A model generated the notes under the pieces. That model saw only the letters and a program-made list of their open reading frames with translations, made no database searches and was not told the origin of the DNA. From JBBRBB01 sp038206235 (GTDB lineage: Bacteria > Bacteroidota > Bacteroidia > Chitinophagales > Chitinophagaceae), in contig JBBRBB010000013.1 in the NCBI GenBank assembly GCA_038206235.1, positions 1 through 64,000 of the forward strand: DNA of 64,000 bases, given 5' to 3'. Below, in pieces: positions 17,625 through 26,406 of the stretch. The translations under genes and the position numbers were made by a program. How positions within the stretch are numbered: position 1 is the first letter of the stretch; each line of letters begins with the position of its first letter.

Positions 17625-19271
17625 ATGCAAAAAAAAATTAATTCTGCACTCATTTCTGTTTTTAATAAAGAAGGGATAGAGCCTGTGATAAAGCAGCTTC
17701 AACAATTGGGAGTTACTATTTATTCTACCGGCGGCACACAAAAATTTATTGAAGACGTGGGAATAACATGTGTACCGGTAGAAACTTTAACCAACTATCC
17801 ATCTATTCTCGGCGGAAGAGTGAAAACCCTTCATCCATCTGTGTTTGGCGGTATTTTAGCAAGAAGAGAGAATGAGCAGGACATAAAAGAAATGAGAGAA
17901 TATAAAATACCTGAAATTGATTTAGCAATTGTTGGACTCTATCCTTTTGAAGAAACCGTGAAACAACAGAGGCAAGAAGTCTCTCCGCCAATTGGCGAAG
18001 GAGGTTTGTCCGAAAGGACTCCTTTGGAGGAGGAGGCAGCTATTATTGAAAAGATTGATATTGGCGGTCCTTCCATGTTGCGTGCCGCTGCAAAAAATTA
18101 TAAAGATGTAGTTGTAATCGCTGCGAAAGAAGATTATGCAGGCTTAGTAGAAATATTGCAAAATCAAAATGGAGAAACAACTATTAAACAGCGGAAAGCC
18201 TTTGCTGCCAAGGCTTTTGAGGTTGTAATGAAATATGATATTGCAATCAATAATTATTTTAATCCTCAATCAACCAATCAACCAATCAACCAATCAACCA
18301 ATCAGCAATCACTTCGCTATGGAGAAAATCCGCATCAAAAAGCAATCTTCTATGGCGATTTAAAAGAAGTGTTTACACAACTGCAGGGTAAAGAACTTTC
18401 TTATAATAATTTAGTTGATGTTGATGCAGCGATTCGATTACTTAGCGAGTTTAAAGCCTCTCCGCCAGCTGGCGGAGGAGGTTTGTCCGAAGGGACTCCT
18501 TTGGAGGAGGGGGCTGTCTTTGCCATCATCAAACACACCAATGTATGCGGAGCTGCCATAAGGAATTCCGTAAAAGAAAGCTGGGATGCAGCATTGGCAG
18601 GAGACCCCGAAAGTACCTTTGGCGGTGTGCTTATAACCAATAGCACAATTGACAAATCAACCGCTGAAGTCATCAATGAAATATTTTTCGAAGTATTGAT
18701 GGCACCTGCATTTGATGAAGATGCACTGCAAGTTTTAAAGAGTAAAAAGAACAGAATATTATTAGTCAGCAGTCAGCAGTCGGCAGTCAGCAGTCAGCAG
18801 TCAGCAGTCAGCAGTCAGCAATATAAATCTGTTCTTAATGGAATTCTTGTACAAGATAATGATGTGGGCAACTTCGTCGAATGGAAAGAAGTTGGCGGAA
18901 GAGAAACCACTGCAGCAGAAAAAGAAGATTTGATTTTTGCAAACATTCTTTGCAAGCATCTGAAAAGTAATGCCATTGGATTGGTTAAAAACAACCAGTT
19001 GATTGGGAAAGGTTGCGGGCAAACCAGTCGCATAGATGCTTTGCGGCAAAGCCTTGATAAAGCAAAGCAATTTAATTTTGATTTGCATGGTGCTGTTCTT
19101 GCCAGCGATGCTTTTTTTCCGTTTGATGATTGTGTTAAGATTGCACATGCAGCGGGCATTGAGGCATTCATACAACCCGGAGGTTCTATTCGTGATAAGG
19201 ACAGCATTGATTATTGCATTGAGCATAAACTGGCAATGGTAATAACAGGCATGAGACATTTTAGACATTAA
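17625..19271 (+). CDS. purH: Bifunctional AICAR formyltransferase / IMP cyclohydrolase PurH
   Basis: The 548-residue enzyme performs the last two steps of IMP synthesis. The MGS-like cyclohydrolase domain (1-200) shows STGGTQKFIED and GGRVKTLHPSVFGGIL. The AICARFT domain shows RYGENPHQKAIFY, KHTNVCG (catalytic Lys 303, His 304), DPESTFGG and the C-terminal IQPGGSIRDKDSIDYC. The start at 17625 is chosen because the core begins there. Four stretches do not belong to the family and are encoded by repeat words: residues 119-139, 214-229, 278-298 and 381-400. All lie in loops, and the catalytic motifs are intact. It is roughly 40 residues longer than usual. Confidence 0.95.
   Translation: MQKKINSALISVFNKEGIEPVIKQLQQLGVTIYSTGGTQKFIEDVGITCVPVETLTNYPSILGGRVKTLHPSVFGGILARRENEQDIKEMREYKIPEIDLAIVGLYPFEETVKQQRQEVSPPIGEGGLSERTPLEEEAAIIEKIDIGGPSMLRAAAKNYKDVVVIAAKEDYAGLVEILQNQNGETTIKQRKAFAAKAFEVVMKYDIAINNYFNPQSTNQPINQSTNQQSLRYGENPHQKAIFYGDLKEVFTQLQGKELSYNNLVDVDAAIRLLSEFKASPPAGGGGLSEGTPLEEGAVFAIIKHTNVCGAAIRNSVKESWDAALAGDPESTFGGVLITNSTIDKSTAEVINEIFFEVLMAPAFDEDALQVLKSKKNRILLVSSQQSAVSSQQSAVSSQQYKSVLNGILVQDNDVGNFVEWKEVGGRETTAAEKEDLIFANILCKHLKSNAIGLVKNNQLIGKGCGQTSRIDALRQSLDKAKQFNFDLHGAVLASDAFFPFDDCVKIAHAAGIEAFIQPGGSIRDKDSIDYCIEHKLAMVITGMRHFRH
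17979..18040 (+). repeat. In-frame palindromic element inside purH (copy 1)
   Basis: The element encodes VSPPIGEGGLSERTPLEEEA. It holds a near-palindrome CTCCGCCAATTGGCGAAG, then GTCCGAAAGGACTCCTTTGG. It is nearly identical to copy 2 at 18457-18516, 477 bases downstream and in the same reading frame. The right half also occurs in pheS and at 55587-55610. Confidence 0.8.
18264..18312 (+). repeat. CAATCAACC word array inside purH
   Basis: Tandem CAATCAACC words encode STNQPINQSTNQQ just before the conserved RYGENPHQ motif. A related array (TATTCAACTATTCAACC) lies in the spacer at 42370-42405. Confidence 0.75.
18457..18516 (+). repeat. In-frame palindromic element inside purH (copy 2)
   Basis: The element encodes SPPAGGGGLSEGTPLEEGA and contains a perfect 18-bp palindrome, CTCCGCCAGCTGGCGGAG (18460-18477), followed by GTCCGAAGGGACTCCTTTGG. 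It lies five residues before the catalytic KHTNVCG motif. Confidence 0.8.
18763..18824 (+). repeat. CAGTCAGCAGT word array inside purH
   Basis: About 60 bases of tandem CAGTCAGCAGTC encode alternating VSSQQSA residues between KKNRILL and LNGILVQD, a surface loop in the family. Confidence 0.8.
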
Positions 19272-19309
19272 ACCCCTAACCCCAAAGAGGAATATAGCAA
19301 GACGAAATA

Positions 19310-20254
19310 ATGGCAAGCAAAAACACAGGCACTACATTCAATTCTATAAGTACACCACAACATGCTTCAAAACAAAAAGCATATTTTGCGCTTGTTGCTA
19401 CAAGTATTATTTGGGGCACCACCTGGGTGGCAAGTAAAATTGCAGTGCAAAAAGTTCCGGGTCTTCAGGTGTCATACATACGCCAATTTATTGCGGGCAC
19501 ACTTTTTCTTATTTTCTATTTTATTAAAGGTGAAAAGCTTCCAACCTTACAGCAATTTCGCTGGCTGGTTACGTTATCCATTTTTATGTTTGTTCTTGCA
19601 AACGGGTTAAGTACATGGAGTGTAAAGTATATGAGCAGCGGACTTGCCGCTTTAATTGGCGCTTTGTATCCCTTATTTGTTGCCATTATTGAAATGGTTT
19701 TCTTAAGCAAGAGAAACAATAGCCCCCTTACTTTTGTTGGTTTAATAATTGGTATTGGCGGTGTTGCTGTGGTGTTTTATGAGAGTGCATTTCATCAGCA
19801 ACCGGATGGATATACATTCGGAATTTTACTTGGCGTTATTGCAATGTTATCGTGGAGCATTGGCACCATTTTAATTGCACGCAATAAATACCAAATGAAT
19901 CCATACTATGCCGTAGCATGGCAAATGTTTATTGGCTCTTTTCTCATTTTTTTATTGGCCAGTATTACTCATAACAGAATTCCTGTTAGTGACATTCCTT
20001 TTGAAACATGGGCTTCCATTGCTTACCTTATTATTATGGGTTCGCTTATTGCTTTTGTTGCTTTTATATACACGGTAAAATATCTTAAACCCACGCTGGC
20101 ATCTTTATATGCATACATCAATCCCATTGTGGCAATGATAACAGGAGCCATTTTGCTGCAGGAGGCGCTTACTTTAAATCTCTTTATTGGCGCTTTGATA
20201 ACATTGACAGGAGTATATCTTGTAAACTATAGCATGAAGAAAAAGGAAAGATGA
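19310..20254 (+). CDS. EamA/DMT family transporter
   Basis: The 314-residue membrane protein has ten predicted transmembrane segments and two EamA repeats: the first starts at ALVATSIIWGTTWVASKIAV, the second at GILLGVIAMLSWSIGTILI. The second ends with YINPIVAMITGAILLQEAL. This family exports amino acids or other metabolites by drug/metabolite exchange. The substrate is unknown. It stands alone, 38 bases after purH. Confidence 0.85.
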   Translation: MASKNTGTTFNSISTPQHASKQKAYFALVATSIIWGTTWVASKIAVQKVPGLQVSYIRQFIAGTLFLIFYFIKGEKLPTLQQFRWLVTLSIFMFVLANGLSTWSVKYMSSGLAALIGALYPLFVAIIEMVFLSKRNNSPLTFVGLIIGIGGVAVVFYESAFHQQPDGYTFGILLGVIAMLSWSIGTILIARNKYQMNPYYAVAWQMFIGSFLIFLLASITHNRIPVSDIPFETWASIAYLIIMGSLIAFVAFIYTVKYLKPTLASLYAYINPIVAMITGAILLQEALTLNLFIGALITLTGVYLVNYSMKKKER

Positions 20255-20358
20255 TATTTCTCAAGTCCTTATAACATCTGGGTTTCAGAAGTAACAATCA
20301 TCTATAATTTTTTGACTTGCTTTTACTTATCTTTTGACGTTAGTATATAACTAAAAGA

Positions 20359-20641
20359 ATGATTGTTTCCTTTGGGGGCTAAAGACACAGAAAAAATTTG
20401 GAATGGAGAAAGAGTTAAAGCACTACCAAATGAGATTCAAAATATGGGAAGAAGAAAATTAAGAATGCTTAATAATTCTCAAAATCTTATTGACCTTAAA
20501 GTACCGCCATCGAATATGCTGGAAAAGCTTTCAGGAAACCTGAAATTTTTTTACAGCATCAGAATAAATGACCAATGGAGAATAATTTTTAAATGGAATA
20601 AAGGCATCGCCTCAGAAGTAGAAATAACAGATTATTATTAA
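20359..20641 (+). pseudogene. higB: HigB-type toxin gene with a +1 frameshift near its start
   Basis: The main frame encodes a HigB/RelE-fold toxin, the mRNA interferase of HigBA: KIWNGE, LPNEIQNMGRRKLRMLN, LKVPPSNMLEKLSG, YSIRINDQWRIIFKW and VEITDYY. The natural ATG at 20359 reads MIVSFG and then runs out of frame in a GGGGG run (about 20373-20377). With one G fewer it would read MIVSFGAKDTEKIWNGE without interruption. As sequenced, only a TTG at 20363 could start the long frame. The toxin is either inactivated, expressed from TTG, or the G-run is a sequencing error. Confidence 0.75.
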
Positions 20642-20652
20642 AAACTTTCAAA

Positions 20653-20951
20653 ATGAAAAGGCTTAATAATATTCATCCCGTGAAATTCTTTTGCACGAAT
20701 TTTTAATACCCTTAAATATTTCAGCCTGCAAGCTTTCAAAAGATATTGGCATACCGCAAACCCGTGTTTCTGAAATTATTAAAACCAACAGGCGAATTAC
20801 AGCAGACACTGCATTACGCCTTAGCATCTATTTCGGAAACTCTCCTAAGTTCTGGCTTGGTTTACAGGATGACTACGATATTGAAGAAGAAAAAAAATTA
20901 AAAGAGAAAGAATTTGTTGGTATAAGACAATATACAAATAGTGCAACATGA
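20653..20951 (+). pseudogene. higA: HigA-type antitoxin gene with a -1 frameshift near its start
   Basis: The main frame encodes a HigA helix-turn-helix antitoxin (LNISACKLSKDIGIPQTRVSEIIK, then RITADTALRLSIYFGNSPKFWLGLQDDYDIE). The expected start is the ATG at 20653, reading MKRLNNIHP. It shifts at CCCGTGAA (about 20677-20684), where CCCGGTGAA would continue as GEILLHEFLIPLN, the usual HigA sequence. One G is missing. It lies 11 bases after higB, in the normal toxin-first order. Confidence 0.75.
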
Positions 20952-20976
20952 AAAAATATTGTAACTATAACCGGCA

Positions 20977-21020
20977 GGCACAAGATGCTAAACACATAAG
21001 CCACGCCTCAATCTTGTGCC
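20977..21020. repeat. Hairpin element, 10-bp arms with 24-nt loop
   Basis: GGCACAAGAT (20977-20986) and ATCTTGTGCC (21011-21020) form a perfect stem around a 24-nt loop. A CCCCC/GGGGG hairpin follows at about 21024-21044. The region between higA and the DUF5689 gene holds no gene. The geometry is the same as the element at 1675-1722. Confidence 0.55.
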
Positions 21021-21177
21021 AGGATGGGGGGGAAGTAGCCCCCTCATTGGTATAAACAAAATTGAGCATTTATTTTATCGTAATTGCTTTTCCGGGCATA
21101 ATATGATACACAATTTACGATTAATAAAAAAAACTGGCTGCATAAAAAACCGGGTTTGTAAATTTCTTGATTCTTTT

Positions 21178-22623
21178 CTACTGCACATCACTTGTGTTAC
21201 GTATGTGAAATTCAACTGTGGTATTATAAAAATTACAATAGCCTGTCCATGTATGCGGGCCAGCAGGTAAGGCATCACCCGCAAATGTAGCTGTGGTTGA
21301 TCCTGTATTAGTGAACATGGTCATGCTTCCGGTAGCATCTGTTAATGTTGAACTTCCTGCATAAGTACCACTGCTGTTAGTAGCGGTTGCGTTTACAATT
21401 TTTACAAGAGTATATTCTATACCGGGCATACCTGCTAATATTTGCGAAATTGTCATTTGTTGAGGAACCACAACTCTGCCACTTGCAACAGGTGCAGGTT
21501 TAGTAGCACCATAAGCCGTTTTAATTTCAAGAGAACCTTTGTAATTAAGTAAAGAATCGCCGGTTACATCCAATAAAATTGAATCACCAATATTATATGT
21601 TACCGTACCGCCGAAGTAAATAGAGATGCCGCTGTTACTTCCATCCTGCAATATGGCTACACCGCCAGAAACATTTTTACTGGCAGCATCAGAAATCACT
21701 GTGCCTGCAATCTTATATGCACCTAATTTAATGCCTGTTCCATTATATAAATTTCGAATGCTGTCAATGCTTACCAAATCTCCGTTTCCGCCACCACCGC
21801 CTCCACCGCATCTTGCACCATACAACTTTAAATCAGAAGTATCACGAATATTTATCTGCTTTGTTGTTTTATAGGTTTTATAAAATGAATACACGCCTGT
21901 TACCGTTCCATTGCCATTCGGAACGTTTAGGCCGGCAAAATATGCATAGCCACTGCTGCGCATGGTTATTGTATCGCTTGAGCAATTTTTAAGTGTTATG
22001 TTTGCCGAATTTTTTCCAATAGGGTCTGCATAGATTTTATTTGTATCGGCATCTTTCACTTCAAAATTATCAAGCTCTATTAACGTGCTTTGGTCGGCAT
22101 CAGTAAGCGCACTTATACTTACTACTTTTGGTGTAACAACATTATTAAAGCTTCCTTTCATTATATATTTATCCTGCAACTGTGTAGAAATATTTCCAAG
22201 ACTTCCGTTATTATCCACACCTAATTCAATCAAACCGCCATATTCGCCGAGCGCAAGTCCTTTCACATTAATAAAAACTTCTCTGCCCATGGGGAATGAA
22301 GTGTATGAGCTAAGTGCATCTAATTTTACTATAATACCTGCAGTAGCATCCTGAATAATAAATTGCTGATAAAAGTTGCCGGAGGAATCATTGGCTATAA
22401 CAATACCGCCAATTACCCCATCGGTTGTTATGTCATCAATTCCGCCTGTAGTAACATGCAATGCTTGTAACTCTGCAATGCTCATGTTAGGTGTAATTAC
22501 CGGCGGCACAAATACCGGTGGCGCATCAAAAACTTTATTGCACGAAATGCCCGTTACAGTTGCGAGGGCAGCGAGTAAGATTAATGCGGATAAGAATAAT
22601 CCTTTTTTATTTTTCATATTCAT
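21178..22623 (-). CDS. DUF5689 domain surface lipoprotein
   Basis: The 481-residue lipoprotein has a lipobox (TVTGISC) and a DUF5689 domain: MSIAELQALH, GVIGGIVIANDSSGNFYQQFIIQD, GREVFINVKGL and TLIELDNFEV. A seven-glycine linker (about residues 272-278) separates it from a second OB-like half ending with LTDATGSMTMFTNTGSTT. DUF5689 proteins are surface partners of TonB receptors in Bacteroidota. It is cotranscribed with the receptor upstream (29-base gap), and the divergent neighbour is a secreted endonuclease/phosphatase. Nucleic-acid or phosphoester scavenging is the likely role (inference). Confidence 0.75.
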   Translation of the reverse strand: MNMKNKKGLFLSALILLAALATVTGISCNKVFDAPPVFVPPVITPNMSIAELQALHVTTGGIDDITTDGVIGGIVIANDSSGNFYQQFIIQDATAGIIVKLDALSSYTSFPMGREVFINVKGLALGEYGGLIELGVDNNGSLGNISTQLQDKYIMKGSFNNVVTPKVVSISALTDADQSTLIELDNFEVKDADTNKIYADPIGKNSANITLKNCSSDTITMRSSGYAYFAGLNVPNGNGTVTGVYSFYKTYKTTKQINIRDTSDLKLYGARCGGGGGGGNGDLVSIDSIRNLYNGTGIKLGAYKIAGTVISDAASKNVSGGVAILQDGSNSGISIYFGGTVTYNIGDSILLDVTGDSLLNYKGSLEIKTAYGATKPAPVASGRVVVPQQMTISQILAGMPGIEYTLVKIVNATATNSSGTYAGSSTLTDATGSMTMFTNTGSTTATFAGDALPAGPHTWTGYCNFYNTTVEFHIRNTSDVQ

Positions 22624-22652
22624 GATTTGTAAAGCGATAATTTATTTTTAAT

Positions 22653-25235
22653 TTAAAAACGTATGGCAGCGCTGAAAAAATAATTGAGCCCATACCCATA
22701 ATAATATTTTGGAGGAAAAGTATTTATATCTCTTTTTGCAAAATCGAACCGCAATTGTTCATAGCCGCCGGTAATTATATCCTGGTTATCTAAAATATTA
22801 TTTGCACCTGCATAGAATACAAGATACACGGGCTTGCCACTGATGTTGTATCGCTTTGGCATCTTATAAGAATATCCTGCAAAAACATCTACGGTATATT
22901 GGTCATCGAGCTTTTGCTGGTCAATAATATCACTCCATGTTTGGCTTTTGGGGTCTATGCCATCCGTGGCAGAAACTGTTCTTCTTATTGGGTTAAAGTC
23001 GAGCCACATCTGCCCAAAATAATTTCCCGTTATACTGATAAACCAAAATTTGGGTGAGCGATACGTAACGCCAAAGCTATATGCTTCCTGCGGCGTTGCG
23101 GGAATGCGAAAATTTTCTGAATAGACTGTTTGAGTTGATAATACTGAAGCATCGTTATCAAGCGTTACGATTGCCTGTTGCCTGCTATCATAATAATAAC
23201 GGCCAACTGCTGCGGCTGCATTAATAGTTACACTGGGTAATACTTTTGCTTCAAGCCCAAACTCGCCACCAAAATAAAGCCGGTCAATATTGCTTAACGC
23301 ATAGTTTACAAAGCTTTGGTAGGCGTCGTTATAAAAGGTGAGCACATTATATGCATCACGCATGTGAGTATAATAACCGCTAAGCCTTATTTTAATTTTT
23401 GGCGCATTCATTATATAACCCGCTTCTGCTGTTTCAATTTTTTCACTCACTAAGCTATCCTGCAAAAAATCTCTTGTGCGGGCAGAGACATAAGCATTAT
23501 CAAAATAAGGAGCACGTGTTAAATAAGCCGCATTAACGAATACATAATTTCTTCCGTTGAATTTATAAGTTACGCCACCCTTTACTGAATAATTATTAAA
23601 TGCGTTTGTTTTAGATTTTCCAAACGAGTTATCAGGAAATAAACCATTTTGTGTATTACCCGTTCTCCAGAATTCTGTATGGGAGCCTTCTGCCGCTGCA
23701 AAGAAATCTACTTTATTATATTGAAAAACAAGCTGTGCCCATTCTGCAACTCTGTTAACCGTAATATCATAATCATACCCATACCTGTCTCCCACTTTTA
23801 CTATTTGATTGGGATGATTCAAATCGTTTTGATATGCATTTTGATTTAGCGGAAAATCTCTTTGTGCAAACTGATTCACATTAACCCAAAAATCTCCGCC
23901 AAGCAAATCATTCACCTTCTCGAAATAATTATTTTTTTGATACTGGAAAGATGCGCCTGCAGTAAGGTCAATATGATTGCTTAGCCTGCTGTTAATAGTG
24001 GAATTAAAATTTACTCTTGTGGTATTTACAACCCTGTCGCCCAAAATATAATAAGAGCGTTGACCTGTAACATTATTTCCTTCGATGCCATTTGCATTAT
24101 AAACAACAGATGTATTACCACGGTTTATATTATAAAGATTATCCCAATCAATTTGCCTTGCATCTTCATTGGTTTTAAGTAATTGTGTAATTGCAGCCTG
24201 TTGCACCGGGTCATCAGCATAATTGCTTGGCAGGTAGCGGTAGTAATCAGGACGCGGGTCGGGCGCATTATACCAGTCGAGACCAGACACTGCCCGGTCA
24301 CCAAAAGAATATCCCACAGCAGTAATTAAGCTGGTGTTATTATTTATACGATAGTCATGCGTTAAAATAAAAACCGGCTGATGGGATTTTGCAACATTTG
24401 CATTTCTTTTTTTGCCATCCTGAAATCCCCAGTAAGGATTATAATAATGCGTGCCTGCTAAATCCATTATTTCGGTTGTGGCTGCGCCCTGCCTTCCATT
24501 TTCAGTAGGTGCACCAAAAGCTGCTAAAGAAAGCAGATGCTTTTGACCCAGTCTTTTATCAATACCAACAAAATAACTCCATCCATTATAATAAGTTCCG
24601 GGCACATAACCTTCATCTGCCCATCGGCGGCTTCCCGAAACGGTAAAAGCCCATCCATTTTTATTTAAGCCGGTGCTGTGAGTGAGCATCCAGCGATGGT
24701 CGTAGCTGCGATTAGAGTATGAATAACCAAAGCTGGTTTGCTTTCTTTGCTTGCTGGCACGTGTATCAATATTGGTGGTGTTGCCAATATCGCCAAAAGA
24801 AAAAGTATTATAACGTAATCCGAGAGATACATCTTTGTTGCGGGTAACATCGTTTAAGCCTCCCCACAATCCAAAGGGTGTATAGCCGTTGTCAATATTA
24901 TCCATTGGAATGCCATTCATATAAGTGCCTGCAAAATCTGCATCGTAACCGCGAATACGAAATCGTACGGGGCTAAAATTAAAAGCGGCGGCAGTATAGA
25001 ACGGGTCTCTGCCTGCGGTAAGCACCGAAGAAATGTTCTGTGTGCTCACGTCATCAAAGTCATTATCACTAAGCGATATAATGGGAATATTATCAAGCGC
25101 TGCATCTTTTATATCATTAATCACGGAATCGGGCCGCGCAAGTGAATCCACGCTTGTTTTTTGGGTGGTATCAACCTGTGAATATGCTGCTGTAAATACG
25201 GTAAGTAACAAAAAAGTAAAAATTATTTTTCGCAT
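22653..25235 (-). CDS. TonB-dependent outer membrane receptor
   Basis: The start at 25235 gives a clean signal peptide (MRKIIFTFLLLTVFTAAYSQ); the frame is open further up to 25352. A plug-like domain follows (NIPIISLSDNDF, FRIRGYDADFAGTYMNGIPM), then a large beta-barrel with many aromatic-ended strands, finishing YYYGYGLNYFFSAAIRF with the terminal Phe expected for barrel assembly. It lacks the carboxypeptidase-regulatory domain of SusC. It probably imports the product bound by the DUF5689 lipoprotein encoded next. Confidence 0.85.
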   Translation of the reverse strand: MRKIIFTFLLLTVFTAAYSQVDTTQKTSVDSLARPDSVINDIKDAALDNIPIISLSDNDFDDVSTQNISSVLTAGRDPFYTAAAFNFSPVRFRIRGYDADFAGTYMNGIPMDNIDNGYTPFGLWGGLNDVTRNKDVSLGLRYNTFSFGDIGNTTNIDTRASKQRKQTSFGYSYSNRSYDHRWMLTHSTGLNKNGWAFTVSGSRRWADEGYVPGTYYNGWSYFVGIDKRLGQKHLLSLAAFGAPTENGRQGAATTEIMDLAGTHYYNPYWGFQDGKKRNANVAKSHQPVFILTHDYRINNNTSLITAVGYSFGDRAVSGLDWYNAPDPRPDYYRYLPSNYADDPVQQAAITQLLKTNEDARQIDWDNLYNINRGNTSVVYNANGIEGNNVTGQRSYYILGDRVVNTTRVNFNSTINSRLSNHIDLTAGASFQYQKNNYFEKVNDLLGGDFWVNVNQFAQRDFPLNQNAYQNDLNHPNQIVKVGDRYGYDYDITVNRVAEWAQLVFQYNKVDFFAAAEGSHTEFWRTGNTQNGLFPDNSFGKSKTNAFNNYSVKGGVTYKFNGRNYVFVNAAYLTRAPYFDNAYVSARTRDFLQDSLVSEKIETAEAGYIMNAPKIKIRLSGYYTHMRDAYNVLTFYNDAYQSFVNYALSNIDRLYFGGEFGLEAKVLPSVTINAAAAVGRYYYDSRQQAIVTLDNDASVLSTQTVYSENFRIPATPQEAYSFGVTYRSPKFWFISITGNYFGQMWLDFNPIRRTVSATDGIDPKSQTWSDIIDQQKLDDQYTVDVFAGYSYKMPKRYNISGKPVYLVFYAGANNILDNQDIITGGYEQLRFDFAKRDINTFPPKYYYGYGLNYFFSAAIRF

Positions 25236-25256
25236 AAGCTTTTTTAAACAAAGCGG

Positions 25257-25349
25257 CAAAAATAAGGGTGTATTATTTAAAAATGGAAATACTTTAAAAA
25301 CACTTTCAGGGAAATTATTAACAAAAACATTTCCGTCGCTGTATGTTTG
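25257..25349. promoter_or_regulatory. Divergent promoter region for TonB receptor and endonuclease genes
   Basis: Two exact -7 boxes of the TAnnTTTG type point outward: TATTTTTG on the minus strand (25257-25264), 22 bases before the receptor ATG, and TATGTTTG on the plus strand (25342-25349), 16 bases before the endonuclease ATG. The -33 boxes are weak, so confidence is limited. Confidence 0.4.
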
Positions 25350-25365
25350 CAACTTATTTTAAAAT

Positions 25366-26406
25366 ATGAACAAGTTATTTTGTTTTCTGGTTACGCTATC
25401 AATTTGTTATACGGCGTATGCACAAAAAGAACAGTATAAGGTAGTTATCGTTGGTTTTTATAATCTGGAAAATTTTTATGACACGGTTAACAATCCCAAT
25501 GTGAATGATGAAGAGTTTTTACCCGGCGGCGCCAAAAATTATAACGGCCAGATTTACTGGAACAAAGTTTCTCATCTAGCAACCGTGATCTCTCAAATGG
25601 GCAAGGAGGTAAATCCTGATGGTCCTGCTCTTTTAGGTGTTGCAGAAGTAGAGAACGATACGGTTTTAAACGATCTTGTTCATAACGATTTAATAAAAAA
25701 CCGCGATTATCATTTTGTACATTATGATTCAAAAGATATACGCGGTGTTGATGTTGGACTTTTGTATAATCCCAAATACTTTACAGTGGTAGCAAGCCGC
25801 AAGCTGTTTGTTACCATTCCCGCAGGAACAAAAGAATCTTTTTTTACAAGGGATGTTTTATGGGTGAAAGGAAAGCTTTGTGGTGAAGAAGTAAATGTTT
25901 TTGTAAATCACTGGCCGAGCCGCTTAGGTGGTGAAGAACGGTCTGCGCCTGCACGTGCTGCCGCCGCAATGATTGATAAAAATTTTATAGACTCTATTCA
26001 GAAGAGAGAACCCGATGCCAAAATTATTGTAATGGGAGATTTGAATGATGACCCTATAAGCCCAAGCGTTACACATGTTCTTAATGCCAAAGGGAGTATG
26101 AAAGAAGTGAAGCCCGGCGGTTTATATAATCCGTGGGTTGATTTGTATAAGAAAGGCATCGGCACTCTTGCTTACCAGGATGCATGGGGACTTTTTGACC
26201 AGGTAATGATAAGCCAGTCATGGCTTGATAAAAATCAAAAAGGATTTTTTTATTACAAGCAAAACATATTCAACCGAGAATTTATGGTTGAAAACATTGG
26301 CAAGTATAAAGGTTATCCTATGCGAACATGGGACGGAAATACTTACCGCGGCGGATACAGCGACCACTTTCCTACTTACTTGGTTATGCTGAAAAAAGTG
26401 AATTAA
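25366..26406 (+). CDS. Secreted endonuclease/exonuclease/phosphatase family protein
   Basis: The 346-residue protein has a signal peptide (ending YTAYAQ, residue 20) and the full EEP fold: GFYNLENFYD (Asn metal ligand), GVAEVEN (catalytic Glu), DVGLLYNP, VNHWPSRLGG, VMGDLNDDP and the C-terminal SDHFP. Such enzymes hydrolyse DNA, RNA or phosphoesters with Mg2+. It is divergent to a TonB receptor and a DUF5689 lipoprotein, consistent with extracellular breakdown and uptake of nucleic acid or phosphorus. Confidence 0.85.
   Translation: MNKLFCFLVTLSICYTAYAQKEQYKVVIVGFYNLENFYDTVNNPNVNDEEFLPGGAKNYNGQIYWNKVSHLATVISQMGKEVNPDGPALLGVAEVENDTVLNDLVHNDLIKNRDYHFVHYDSKDIRGVDVGLLYNPKYFTVVASRKLFVTIPAGTKESFFTRDVLWVKGKLCGEEVNVFVNHWPSRLGGEERSAPARAAAAMIDKNFIDSIQKREPDAKIIVMGDLNDDPISPSVTHVLNAKGSMKEVKPGGLYNPWVDLYKKGIGTLAYQDAWGLFDQVMISQSWLDKNQKGFFYYKQNIFNREFMVENIGKYKGYPMRTWDGNTYRGGYSDHFPTYLVMLKKVN

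Noticed and set aside
18801..19316. A 171-residue minus-strand ORF opposite purH
   Set aside because: Antisense shadow of a conserved gene; no family pattern.
21075..21284. A 69-residue minus-strand ORF at the end of the DUF5689 gene
   Set aside because: It overlaps the supported gene in another frame with no family pattern.
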